A stretch of 64,000 nucleotides of DNA from Deinococcus roseus (GTDB lineage: Bacteria; Deinococcota; Deinococci; Deinococcales; Deinococcaceae): positions 55,162 through 119,161 of the forward strand of contig NZ_BMOD01000001.1 of assembly GCF_014646895.1 (NCBI RefSeq), written 5' to 3'. Position 1 is the first letter of the stretch, and every line of letters starts with the position of its first letter. Shown in pieces: positions 1 to 9,200 of this stretch. A model generated the notes under the pieces. It ran no database searches. It saw only the letters and a program-made list of their open reading frames with translations, and was not told where the DNA came from. The position numbers were made by a program, and so were the translations under genes.

Positions 1-985
1 CACCTTGGTTGAAGTAGCACAGGAAGCAGGAGTCTCTCCCAGCACCGTCTCACGCATCCTGAGCGGCACTGCCAATGTCAGCATGCGCAAACGTCACGCC
101 GTTGAAGAAGCCATTCGCAAACTGAATTACCAGCCCAACATCATTGCCAAGGGTCTGGTTCGGGGCCTCACCATGTCCATCGGAGTGCTGACCCAGGACA
201 TCTCCAGTCCTTTTTACAACGATGCCCTGCTGGGGGTGCAAGAAGCCCTGCAGGGCACCGATTACGTTCCGGTGTTCGTAGACGGGCACTGGCATCCCAG
301 AGACGAAGAAACCGCTGTGCAGCGCCTGATGGGTCGGGTAGATGGCCTGATCATCATGGGGGGCAGTCTGGCAGAAGACACCCTGAACCGCCTTGCAGAA
401 AACATTCCGATCATTGCCATTGGGCGCAAGATTCCCAACCTGGAACACCGCAGCCTGATGCTGGACAACTATTCAGCCACCCGCAAACTGATGGAATTCC
501 TCTTCGAGCTGGGACACACCCGCATTGCCCACATTGCTGGACCCAGAGACCACCCGGATGCCATCGAGCGTTTGCACGGCTACAAAGATGCACTGGAAGC
601 TGCCCGTCTGGAAGTCACACCAGGCCTGATTGTGGAGGGAGATTACCATGAATCTGCTGGCCTGATTGCGGTGGCCACTTTGCTGGAATCCCGCACCATG
701 TTCACGGCGATCTTTGCAGCCAACGACCAGATGGCTTATGGGGCCAGACTCGCTCTGTATCGCCGGGGCATCCGGGTTCCTGAAGAAGTTTCCCTGGTGG
801 GTTTTGATGATGCCAAAACCTCAGAATATTTCTCTCCTCCACTCACCACGGTCAAACAGCCCATGCATGAACTGGGAAAACAGGCTGCAGGGGCCTTGCT
901 GCAACTGATTGATGGGGATGAAGTTCATCTGGAATCCCCGGAACTGCAACTGGTGATCCGGGAATCCACCAAACGACTGCGCTGA
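1..985 (+). CDS. LacI-family transcriptional regulator, 5' end cut by window edge
   Basis: DNA-binding repressor-type regulator that would bind a sugar or related ligand. The visible product begins inside the helix-turn-helix (LVEVAQEAGVSPSTVSRIL), which in this family starts only a few residues after the initiator Met, so at most a handful of codons lie outside the window; the TTG at 5 is unlikely to be the true start. After the hinge, residues from about 50 to 320 form the periplasmic-binding-protein-like ligand domain (SIGVLTQDISSPFY, GRVDGLIIMGG, HIAGPRDHPDA, FDDAKTSEYFSPPLTTV). It ends at TGA 983-985 before a hairpin terminator and converges on the M3 peptidase. Its targets presumably lie left of the window. 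Family assignment is secure; ligand unknown. Confidence 0.93.
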   Translation, partial: TLVEVAQEAGVSPSTVSRILSGTANVSMRKRHAVEEAIRKLNYQPNIIAKGLVRGLTMSIGVLTQDISSPFYNDALLGVQEALQGTDYVPVFVDGHWHPRDEETAVQRLMGRVDGLIIMGGSLAEDTLNRLAENIPIIAIGRKIPNLEHRSLMLDNYSATRKLMEFLFELGHTRIAHIAGPRDHPDAIERLHGYKDALEAARLEVTPGLIVEGDYHESAGLIAVATLLESRTMFTAIFAANDQMAYGARLALYRRGIRVPEEVSLVGFDDAKTSEYFSPPLTTVKQPMHELGKQAAGALLQLIDGDEVHLESPELQLVIRESTKRLR

Positions 986-1011
986 AACATCAGAACACAC
1001 GATGAAGCCAT

Positions 1012-1043
1012 AAAAAAGCCAGAGAAAATGTTCTGGCTTTTTT
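1012..1043. terminator. Bidirectional Rho-independent terminator
   Basis: A run of A, the arm AGCCAGA, a short loop, the arm TCTGGCT and a run of T form a hairpin usable in both directions. It sits between the convergent LacI regulator and M3 peptidase genes. Confidence 0.85.
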
Positions 1044-1082
1044 GGCTTGTGTAGCTTCCAATCCGTTTGCAATCAGGTCCAA

Positions 1083-2792
1083 TCAAACCGGATCTGACAG
1101 CTGGGACCGCAGGAAATCCATCAGGCCATGCACCGTCTGGCGGTCAAAAACAAATTGAAGGCCTGCTGCTTCATACAGCTCGGGAACCGAACAGGAATCT
1201 CCCAGCTGAATGGCCGAAAGGTAACTCTGCAGGGTTTTCTGGGGGTCCTGCAGCGAGTGTTTCCACAGGGTGAGGGCACCCACCCAGCTGAAGGCATATT
1301 CGATGTAGTACAGGGGGGTGTTGAACATGTGGTAGTACTGCCAGACCTTGCCCAACTCCTGCTCGAACCCTGCCCAGCTGGGTTCAGGCTGGAACCTGCC
1401 CAGCAATTCCCGGCATTTCTGGTCCAGCTTTTCCACAGTGATGTCTGAAGCATCTTGCGTGTAAATCCAGTCCTGAAAAGCATCCATGAAAGCAATCCAG
1501 GGCAGGACATGCACCACCCGTGAAATCTGCGCTTCGGTGATCCGCTGGATTTCTTCTGGGGTGTAAAAAGCCTGCAAATGAGGCAAAGCCAGGCACTCCA
1601 TGCCCTGAGAGGGCACCTCCACAAACTCGGTGGCGGACAATGTGTTCCAAAAAAACCGCTGGTGTTTCATGCTGGTGTAAGCGTGAAACGCATGACCGAA
1701 TTCATGCAGGGTGACGGTCACATCGTTGCTCATGCCCACCACGTTCTGCAGCACAAAAGGCAACTTTTGTCGGGTCAGTGGCGCACAGTAGGCGTGGCCC
1801 ATTTTGTTCTCACGGGAGCCCAGATCCATGGCCCCTTGCTGGCGGAACTGGGCAAACTGCCTCCCCAGTTCTGGACTGAGGCTGGTGAACACCTGTTCGG
1901 CTTTGGATTGCAGTTCTTCCACAGTTTTGAAGGGCTGCAGGGCAGGGCGGTTCTGGGAATCCAGCTGGGAACGCCAGTAAAAATCCCAGGGTTTCAGTTC
2001 TGCCACCCCAAGACCCTGGCGGTGCTTTTCCAGCAGTTTTCGGGCCAGGGGCACCACTTCCTGTTCAATGGATTGATGAAATTGCAGGCAATCTTGCGGG
2101 GTGTAGTCGTACCGATGCAGGTTTTTCCACTGGTAAGCCTGAAAATGGGAGAAGCCTGCATTGTGGGCAAGCTGCTGGCGCAATCTGAGTTGCTTCAAAA
2201 ACACCCCGTCCAGCTTTGCAGCAATGCTCAATCGGGCCTTTTGCCAGGCTTTCCAGACGCCTTCACGTTCCTGGCGGTCTGGAGAAAGCAGCAGTTGTTC
2301 CACCCTGGAAACTGTGAGTTGTTCTCCCTGGAAATCCACCAGCATGCTTCCGGTGAGCTGGCTGTACTGCTGGCTCAGTTCTGCCAGTTCCGTGAACAGG
2401 GGCAGGTTTTCCTCTCGAAAAATCTGCTGTTCAGTTTGAAAGCGCTTGAGAATCAAGCGGGCATCTTCCGGGGGTTCGTAGCCTTCGAGTTGCACGATCC
2501 GGGTTTTCAGGGCAGCATCGGCGCTTTGCACCCTGGGCGCAAGATCCCGGATGCACTGCAAGTAGGCTTCGCGGCTGTGGGCATCTGCCGTGTTCAGGTC
2601 TGCCCGGATGTACAGGATGGTGAAGGCTTCATTGGCTTCCCGCTGCAAGTCGCTCCAGTCCAGCAGAAACTGGGTGGCATTTTCAGGGGTCAGGGGGCGC
2701 TCTTGCAACGCCTGGTAACGGGGCTCCAGAGCGGACCATTGAATTCCTAGATCGGTCAGCACAGAGGGAAAAACGGCAGTGGCAGTGGACAT
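1083..2792 (-). CDS. M3-family metallopeptidase (oligoendopeptidase F-like)
   Basis: 569-residue cytosolic zinc peptidase of the thimet/oligoendopeptidase family, expected to trim short peptides. The zinc-binding HExxH is seen as HEFGHAFH at about residue 362, with the third-ligand region further on around EVPSQGMECL. The length matches pepF-like proteins, and no signal peptide or membrane segment is visible. The ATG at 2792 is preceded by TAGATT (positions 2804-2799 on the minus strand) and a 6-base spacer without a Shine-Dalgarno sequence, suggesting a leaderless transcript. It is divergent from trpS and ends convergently on the LacI regulator. Substrate preference cannot be read from sequence. 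Confidence 0.92.
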   Translation of the reverse strand: MSTATAVFPSVLTDLGIQWSALEPRYQALQERPLTPENATQFLLDWSDLQREANEAFTILYIRADLNTADAHSREAYLQCIRDLAPRVQSADAALKTRIVQLEGYEPPEDARLILKRFQTEQQIFREENLPLFTELAELSQQYSQLTGSMLVDFQGEQLTVSRVEQLLLSPDRQEREGVWKAWQKARLSIAAKLDGVFLKQLRLRQQLAHNAGFSHFQAYQWKNLHRYDYTPQDCLQFHQSIEQEVVPLARKLLEKHRQGLGVAELKPWDFYWRSQLDSQNRPALQPFKTVEELQSKAEQVFTSLSPELGRQFAQFRQQGAMDLGSRENKMGHAYCAPLTRQKLPFVLQNVVGMSNDVTVTLHEFGHAFHAYTSMKHQRFFWNTLSATEFVEVPSQGMECLALPHLQAFYTPEEIQRITEAQISRVVHVLPWIAFMDAFQDWIYTQDASDITVEKLDQKCRELLGRFQPEPSWAGFEQELGKVWQYYHMFNTPLYYIEYAFSWVGALTLWKHSLQDPQKTLQSYLSAIQLGDSCSVPELYEAAGLQFVFDRQTVHGLMDFLRSQLSDPV

Positions 2793-2839
2793 GCAGTCAA
2801 TCTAACATGGGGCAGGCCATTTGCAGTAAGCCAAAAGCC

Positions 2840-2858
2840 GCATGAGGCGGCCTCATGC
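2840..2858. promoter_or_regulatory. Palindrome between divergent M3 peptidase and trpS
   Basis: Perfect 8-bp arms GCATGAGG / CCTCATGC with a 3-base centre. It overlaps the expected -35 to -10 spacer of the trpS leader promoter and has no T-run, so an operator is more likely than a terminator. The binding protein is unknown. Confidence 0.4.
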
Positions 2859-2865
2859 CAGGTTC

Positions 2866-2871
2866 TACAAT
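2866..2871 (+). promoter_or_regulatory. Candidate -10 element of trpS leader transcript
   Basis: TACAAT lies about 9 bases before an ATG that opens a short leader ORF and about 175 bases before trpS. No good -35 is visible. A plus-strand start here is implied by the attenuator-like terminator at 2984-3013, because no other plus-strand transcript enters this region after the terminator at 1012-1043. Confidence 0.45.
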
Positions 2872-2879
2872 CCTCTGAA

Positions 2880-2945
2880 ATGCATCCAGACTTTGCTTTC
2901 ATTCCTGCTTTCAACTGGCGCGGCCCCGGAGACTCCCGAGACTGA
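2880..2945 (+). CDS. Possible trpS leader peptide (21 codons, one Trp codon)
   Basis: Small ORF from ATG 2880 to TGA 2943. It contains three Phe codons and a single Trp codon (TGG at 2916-2918). The segment TCCCGAG at 2934-2940, just before the stop codon, is perfectly complementary to CTCGGGA at 2989-2995, which is part of the terminator's 5' arm. A ribosome held at the Trp codon would leave that segment free, whereas one at the stop codon would mask it. This is a positional argument only; no homologous leader is known to me, and the ORF may be fortuitous. Confidence 0.35.
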   Translation: MHPDFAFIPAFNWRGPGDSRD

Positions 2946-2983
2946 TCTTGCCCTGTTGACACCATGAATACGGCTGGATCGCA

Positions 2984-3013
2984 AGCCGCTCGGGACACCG
3001 GGCGGCTTTTTTT
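2984..3013 (+). terminator. Attenuator-type intrinsic terminator in the trpS leader
   Basis: Arms AGCCGCTCGG and CCGGGCGGCT with a 4-base loop (one G-U pair) are followed by seven T. It lies 33 bases upstream of the trpS start codon and is oriented with trpS. The 5' arm can instead pair with CGGCT at 2971-2975 or with TCCCGAG at 2934-2940, giving mutually exclusive folds. This is the expected layout of transcription attenuation. Confidence 0.75.
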
Positions 3014-3045
3014 GTGCCTCACAGGCCACACCGAAAGGACCCACC

Positions 3046-4050
3046 ATGAATGCACCCCATCTTCTGACCGGAGACCGCCCCACAGGCCGCCTGCATCTGG
3101 GACACTACTTTGGCTCTTTGCAGTCCAGGGTCACATTGCAAAACACCCACCACAGCTTCATTCTGATTGCCGACGTGCAGGCCCTCACCGACCACTTTCA
3201 CCATCCCGAAAAAGTCTCTGAAAATGTGCTGGAAGTTCTGAAAGACAATCTTGCTGTGGGGCTTTCTCCAGAGAAATGCACTTTTGTGCTGCAATCCCAG
3301 GTGCCCGAAATTGCAGAATTGACGGTGTTTTTCTCCAATCTGGTAACATTGGGGCGTTTGCAGCAAAACCCCACCGTTCGACACGAAATCCGTCAGAAAC
3401 AGGCTCTGTTTGGAGAATCGGTGACGTATGGCTTTCTGGGCTACCCCATCAGCCAGGCTGCAGACATCACTGCATTTCAGGCCGAGGTGGTCCCGGTGGG
3501 GGAAGACCAGTTGCCCATCATCGAGCAGACCCGTGAACTGGTCCGCTCTTTCAACCGGTATTACGGTGAGGTTCTGCGTGAACCCCGGGCTTTGCTGGCA
3601 GAACATCCTCGCATTCGGGGTCTGGATGGTCAGCAGAAAATGGGCAAAAGCCTGGGAAATGCCATCCATCTGGCAGACCCTGAAGCAGACACCCGCCAGA
3701 AAATCATGCAGGCCATCACCGATCCCCAGAAAGCCCGCAAGAACGATCCAGGCAGACCCGAAGTGTGCACCGTGTACACCTACCACAGGCTCTTTCAGCC
3801 AGAACACCTGGGCACGGTGTATCAGGAGTGCAGCACCGGAAGTCGGGGATGCGTGCAGTGCAAGCAGGAATTGGCTTTCTGTGTGAACCAGCATCTGGCC
3901 CCCATCCGGGAAGTCCGGCAGGAATTGCAACATCAGGATGCTCAACTGAGCGAAATGCTGCTGGACCACACGGAGCAGGCCAGGGTCACCAGCAAGGCCA
4001 CCTTGCAAGCCGTCAGGAAAGGGATGCGTTTGCTGTTCAAAACCTCCTGA
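3046..4050 (+). CDS. trpS: Tryptophan--tRNA ligase
   Basis: 334-residue class I aminoacyl-tRNA synthetase that charges tRNA-Trp in the cytosol. The HIGH signature appears as HLGH at residues 17-20 (GDRPTGRLHLGHYFGS) and the KMSKS loop as KMGKS near residue 197. Length is normal for bacterial TrpS. The start is supported by AAAGGA 7 bases upstream. Late in the protein a Cys pair (CVQCKQEL, about residue 270) could bind a metal, as in some TrpS enzymes. Expression is probably set by the leader terminator at 2984-3013. Confidence 0.96.
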   Translation: MNAPHLLTGDRPTGRLHLGHYFGSLQSRVTLQNTHHSFILIADVQALTDHFHHPEKVSENVLEVLKDNLAVGLSPEKCTFVLQSQVPEIAELTVFFSNLVTLGRLQQNPTVRHEIRQKQALFGESVTYGFLGYPISQAADITAFQAEVVPVGEDQLPIIEQTRELVRSFNRYYGEVLREPRALLAEHPRIRGLDGQQKMGKSLGNAIHLADPEADTRQKIMQAITDPQKARKNDPGRPEVCTVYTYHRLFQPEHLGTVYQECSTGSRGCVQCKQELAFCVNQHLAPIREVRQELQHQDAQLSEMLLDHTEQARVTSKATLQAVRKGMRLLFKTS

Positions 4051-4132
4051 ATCCACACAGCCTTCAATTTCAGGCACATCAGACTGATCCAGATCTATTC
4101 TGCAAGGAATGAAATTCCGTATAATGGAAGGT

Positions 4133-5020
4133 GTGCGTCTGACGGTATGGTCCTTTTTTTATCTGTTGCTGGTCATTGGAATCTGGGGGCTGGAAGAACA
4201 CAACCCTTCAAACACTGCAGCTGTGGCAGCCCTCACCTATTCTCCCCACTTCTTCTGGTTGATTCCGCTGTTTTTGCTGATGTATCCCGCTTTCCGCAAA
4301 AAAAACTGGGCTGCCCTGGATGTGCAGGCCCTCACCCTGATTCTGGTGCTGGTGTTCCTGATGAACCTGCACATTCCCCAGCCACAGGATTGTGCTGGAA
4401 AAGGTTTTGACCTGCTGAGCTACAGCACCCAGCGCGGCAGTGTCTCGGTTTTTGTGCTGCAGGAAATCCTCAATGTGCACCATCCAGAAGTGGTGGCCTT
4501 GCAGGACACCGGGCCTGCCACCTCCAGTTATGTGACGGCTTTGAAAAAATCGGGCTGGCAGGTGACCAGTCAGGGAGGCCTCATCACCCTGAGCAAACAC
4601 CCCATTCTGCACAGTCAGGGGGTTTTGGGGGCTTTGATCACCGACATGCGCATCCAGAACAAAAAGGTGCGGATCATCAATGTGCACCTGCCGGAAGTCC
4701 GGCAACCCCTGACCCTGCAAGAAGATGCCCACCGACACCAGCAAACCTTGCAGGGAATTCTGTCTCATGCTCTCGCCAGCAACACCATCCTGGTTGGAAA
4801 TTTCAATGCTGTTCCCCACGGCCTGTGGGTCAAGCCCCTCCGCAAGCACTTTCAGGAGGCCATGGGACTGGGTTTTGGCTACACCTACCCCACCTTCATG
4901 CCTGTGGAGCGCAAAGACCAGGTGTGGTACAACACAGGCCTGTGCCTGTTGCAACACCAGGTGCTTCCCGAAAGAGGATCAGACCACCGTGCAGTTGAAA
5001 TCAAACTGAATGTTAACTGA
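4133..5020 (+). CDS. Membrane-anchored endonuclease/exonuclease/phosphatase-fold protein, degenerate active site
   Basis: About 295 residues. Three hydrophobic segments in the first 90 residues would anchor it in the membrane, followed by a domain with the EEP (DNase I / sphingomyelinase-like) layout: VALQDTGP, then IINVHLPEVR, VGNFNAVPHG and a final GSDHRAVEI. In active members the first motif carries Glu (here Asp) and the third is GDxN (here GNFN), so two catalytic positions are changed while the final His remains. The start is ambiguous: ATG codons at 4109 and 4124 are in frame, but TATAAT at 4120-4125 stands 7 bases before GTG 4133, which fits a leaderless start. Function unknown; possibly a non-catalytic binding protein. 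Confidence 0.7.
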   Translation: MRLTVWSFFYLLLVIGIWGLEEHNPSNTAAVAALTYSPHFFWLIPLFLLMYPAFRKKNWAALDVQALTLILVLVFLMNLHIPQPQDCAGKGFDLLSYSTQRGSVSVFVLQEILNVHHPEVVALQDTGPATSSYVTALKKSGWQVTSQGGLITLSKHPILHSQGVLGALITDMRIQNKKVRIINVHLPEVRQPLTLQEDAHRHQQTLQGILSHALASNTILVGNFNAVPHGLWVKPLRKHFQEAMGLGFGYTYPTFMPVERKDQVWYNTGLCLLQHQVLPERGSDHRAVEIKLNVN

Positions 5021-5083
5021 AGACCAAGTTTGCATTAAGCGCAACTTAAAGCAAGTCCAGACGCTTCACAGTACGATGGTCTC

Positions 5084-6157
5084 ATGAAAAGCAGACTCGC
5101 CACCATCAGCCTCTTCCTCATGGGATGCACGGCCATGCAGGGAAGCCCCACTTTCGAAATCCACGATGTGCTCTTTTATGGAGACTCCAATGACCGGGTC
5201 ACTTGGTTCTATGACACCCAGACCGAACCCCAATCCAAACCCCTGAAAATCAATGGTCTGGGCTACGAACTGAAAACCCAGACCGTCAAAGACAGCTTTG
5301 CCCTGCCCGGAACCCTGGCCGTCAACGGCCAGAGCAGCCTGCTCACCAAGACCACCACCATCACCAAAGACTTCTCGGTGACTTTCAATCCTGCCGGAGA
5401 CAACTACTACATCCGCACCTCCAGGGATCTGCTGGGGGTGTTCCTGCTGCAGAACAACAACTGGTACCGCCTCTCTGGCAGCGTCAAAGCAGGATTTGCA
5501 GGTGAAGCAAAAGCCACCTTCAAAGAGACAGGCCTGCGTGATGTGGGCCAGTTGACCGACGCTGAAGCAAATGCACTTCAAAACGTGCTGGGTCAGGATG
5601 CACCCGTGGTGGTCGGTGTGCTGAAAGACGCTCCAGATGCTCCTCTCAACGTGGATCCCACCCCTGCCAATTACCGAACCACTGCCCTTTACTTGCAAAA
5701 AGGACTTCCTCAGGAAATCCGTCGTGCAGGAGGTCCTGTGAAGTACACGCAGATCCAGTACGCTGGCAACAGCACTTACCGCAGTCAGAACTTTGGAGCC
5801 GCCCTGGTGTCCAGGGAAAGCCTGTTCCAGTCCATCTGGCAAAAAGCCAACGCCCTGATTCTGCCCACCCCCGCTGCTCCAGACATTGATTTCAACACGT
5901 CCACTGCTGTGTTCCTGTTCCTGGGCCAGCGCAGCACCGGAGGCTACGGCTTCAAGGTGAACAGCATGGAATCCAAAGGCACCACCCTGATCGTGCATGT
6001 CACGGTGTCCTCACCCAAGCCAGACAGCATCCTGACCCAGGCACTCACCAGCCCATGGGGTCTCTTCTCTGCAGCTGGCAAATTCAGTGACCTGCAAGTG
6101 CTGGATCAGAACGGCAACCTGATTGCCCAGGCAAACCTCAACGAGAGTCCCTTCTGA
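5084..6157 (+). CDS. PrcB-domain lipoprotein
   Basis: 357-residue predicted lipoprotein. The N-terminus MKSRLATISLFLMGC ends in a lipobox-like Cys at residue 15. The last third, from about residue 240 (SLFQSIWQKANA, then DFNTSTAVFLFLGQRSTGGYGFKVN), matches the PrcB C-terminal domain, named from a spirochaete protease-complex subunit. The first 230 residues are beta-rich and unassigned. No catalytic residues are recognisable. TACGAT at 5072-5077 is 6 bases before the ATG with no Shine-Dalgarno sequence, so translation is probably leaderless. It stands alone between the EEP-fold gene and a convergent Fe-S protein gene. Role in the envelope unknown. Confidence 0.78.
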   Translation: MKSRLATISLFLMGCTAMQGSPTFEIHDVLFYGDSNDRVTWFYDTQTEPQSKPLKINGLGYELKTQTVKDSFALPGTLAVNGQSSLLTKTTTITKDFSVTFNPAGDNYYIRTSRDLLGVFLLQNNNWYRLSGSVKAGFAGEAKATFKETGLRDVGQLTDAEANALQNVLGQDAPVVVGVLKDAPDAPLNVDPTPANYRTTALYLQKGLPQEIRRAGGPVKYTQIQYAGNSTYRSQNFGAALVSRESLFQSIWQKANALILPTPAAPDIDFNTSTAVFLFLGQRSTGGYGFKVNSMESKGTTLIVHVTVSSPKPDSILTQALTSPWGLFSAAGKFSDLQVLDQNGNLIAQANLNESPF

Positions 6158-6191
6158 ATGAAACCCTGAATTCAGGGAAAGAAAAAGGCAC

Positions 6192-6226
6192 AAGCAGAGG
6201 GAGACATCTGGTGTCTCCCTCTGCTT
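6192..6226. terminator. Bidirectional terminator
   Basis: Perfect 15-bp arms (AAGCAGAGGGAGACA and its complement) around a 5-base loop, with T/A-rich flanks, separate the convergent PrcB-type gene and Fe-S protein gene. Confidence 0.85.
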
Positions 6227-6243
6227 TATTTGTTGAATTCAGG

Positions 6244-9200
6244 TCAACCCTGATCTTTTCTGGGTTTCCACTTCTTGCGTCCTTCTGGTGCAGTTTCTGG
6301 CGCTGCCTGAGATTCATGCGGGCCCAGGTCTCCCGTGTCTTTCAGACCTTCTGCAAGAGCCTGACCTTCCTGGCTGGTCTCAATGGGCTGCTGAACAATC
6401 AAATCAGGCGAAATGGCATCAGGTTGGGTGTCTGCCTCTGGTCTGGAGGCTTTGGGTTTCCCTGACCATTTTTTTCTGCCTGTTTCTGAAGCTTCCACAA
6501 CTGGCGGGCCTGATGGGCCAGCAACCTGATCCACAGCTTGGGCAGTTTCTGCCACATCGAGTTGAACAGGATTTGCAGTTTCATTGCCCTGACCCTCCTG
6601 AACTTCTGCTTTTTGCCTGCCCCCCCATTTCTTGCGGGGAGCTTCAACAGGTGATTCTGCTGTCTCTGATCCAGGCAAAGAAGCGGTCTGTCCCTGAGGC
6701 TCTGAGCCTTCTCTCTCTACAGAGCCAGCAGAGTCAACAGAGTCAACAGGGGTTTCTGGCTGGGTGCCTTCTGGTTTGCCTCCCCATTTCTTCCGGGCAA
6801 CCGGAGCGTTTTCTGCAGGCTGAGGGGACAAAACCTCTCTTTGTGCTTCTGGCTCTGAAGGCGCAGCTTCTGAAGGCCCAACATCTGTCTGGGTTTTTGC
6901 TCCCCATTTCTTTCTGGGAGTTCCCGCTTCAGCAGATGATTCTTGAATCTGATCTTGAAGCCGGTTTTCTTGCTCCTGTGCTGGAGGAGTTGATGGTGTT
7001 TCAGTGGCAGCTTCCGATGATTTGGCCCCCCATTTCTTGCGTGCAGGAGCAGCTTGTGCTGCAGGGGTTTCATTGCTGTCCTGACCAGAGGTCGGTTGTG
7101 TGTTTTGCGCAATTTCAGGTGCTGTCTCAGGTGCTGTTTCAGGCGTTAGCACTTCTGCTTTGGCCCCCCATTTCTTTCTGGGAGTTGCAGGGATTTCGCC
7201 CTGCTGGGATTGTTCAGCATCCCGAAGGGACACAGGGGTTTCCTGGGTCTGCACAGGCTCTGACTGAACAGCACTCTGGTCATCCACTGTTGCAACCCTG
7301 TTCTGGGTTGCAACAGGTTGTTCTTGTTGCTGCTGTTGCTGCTGTTGCTGGGGCTTGCCTGCCACCCGTTCCAGCAGCAGTTCCGCCACGTCTTTGACTT
7401 CGATGGTGCTTTCTGCCTTGCTGGGGCTGGAATTCAGCATGCTTTTGCAGAAAGGACACCCAACGGCCACGGTTTTTCCTTCTTTGGACTGGTCCAGCCT
7501 GCGCTGGATTTCTTTGAAGCGGGCTTCACTGACCCGCATTTCCCCTTCTTCTTCCTCTTTCCAGAACTGGGCTCCACCAGCTCCACAGCAAAAACTTTTC
7601 TCGCGGGTGCGTTCAAGTTCCAGCACAGCGGTGCCCATGCTTTTCAGCACATCTCTGGGAGCATCGTACACACCATTGTGACGGCCCAGATAACAGGGGT
7701 CATGGAAGGTGACTTCTCCTGCTGTTGCTGTGGGCTGCAACCTCTGGTCGTTCAGCAGCAGTTCCAGGTATTCGGTGTGGTGCATCACCTGATAATTTCC
7801 ACCCAGTTGTGGGTATTCGTTGCGCAGGGTGTTCATGCAGTGGGGGCAGGTGGCCACAATCAGTTTTGCATTGGCAGCATCAAGGTTGGAGATGTTGCGT
7901 TCTGCCAGTTGCTGGAACAGCAGTTCGTTGCCTGCGCGTCTGGCACTGTCTCCGGTACAGGTTTCTTTTTTGCCCAGTACGGCAAAATTGACTTTGGCAC
8001 GTTCCAGCAGTTGCACGAAACTGCGGGCCACTTTCTGGGCTCCGGGATCGTAGGCTGCAGCACAACCCACCCAGTAAAGCACGTCTGGATTGGGGTTCTG
8101 ATCAATGGTGGGGACAGAGAGGCCCTGCGCCCAGTCCATGCGTTTGTCCTGCGAGATGCCCCAGGGGTTTCCGGCCCGTTCCATGCCCCGGAACGCCATG
8201 TTGAGTTCTTGCGGGAAATCCCCCTCCACCAGCACCTGGTGCCGCCGGATGTCGATGATGTCCAGCATCTGTTCGTTTTGCACCGGGCACACGTCCATGC
8301 AGGCTCCGCAGGTGGTGCAGGCCCAGACCGCTTCTGGCGAGATGGCCATTTCCAGCAAGACCAGGTCCTGGTCTCCAGCATTGAAAGCCATGCGTTTGTT
8401 GATTTCCAGGGCCGCTGGACTGAGGGCTTTTCCGGTCTGGGTGCCAGGACAGACATCCTGGCAACGGTTGCACTGGATGCAGGCGTAGGCGTCCAGCAAT
8501 CTGGGCCATTCCAGATCCGACAGCTGTTTTGCTCCCATTTTCAGCTCTTCGGCTTCCAGGTCCACCTGCTGCAAGGGCAGGGTTCCAGAATTCTCAAAGC
8601 GTTTGACTGCGTATTTGAGGGGGGCCATGAACAGGTGGATGTGCTTGGAGTAAGGAAAATAGCTGAGGAAAATCAGGATGCTGCCCAGTGCTCCCCAGTA
8701 TCCGAAGGCAAACCCTGAGAGGGCACTTTCAGGGGTCACACCCAGGTTGTGCAGCAAACCTGCCACACTGGAGGCCAGCGGTTGAAAAGCATCCCTGTAC
8801 TGTCCGTTCTCACTGTCATGGATGAGTTTGAAACCCTGTCCCAGAATGCGAGATCCCACATGAAACAGAATGAAACTGCTGACGATCAGGCTGTCTCTGG
8901 GGATGTAGCGTTCCTGAACTTTTGGATGCAGCAGTGTGCGTTCATTCCAGGAAAACACCTTCTTGCCTCTGGCCGAGAAACGCCGGATGGAAAGGCTGAT
9001 CACCCCGAGCAAGACACCCAGGCTCAGCAGATCTGCCAGCAGGTTGTAAATGGCTCCCAGAGGCCTCTCAGATGAAATGCTCAGGTGAAAATACCCTTCC
9101 AGACCATCGATCAGGTTCACCAGCAGGTAAAAGGTGAAGCCGTACATGATCAGGCTGTGAAAAAAGCTGACCAGCGGGCGTTTTCTGAACACCCTGGACT

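Noticed and set aside
2866..3045. trpS leader as a canonical T-box riboswitch
   Set aside because: The only TGGN-like bulge (TGGA) does not match the tRNA-Trp acceptor end, and the stem I / specifier pattern is not evident. An attenuator is kept instead.
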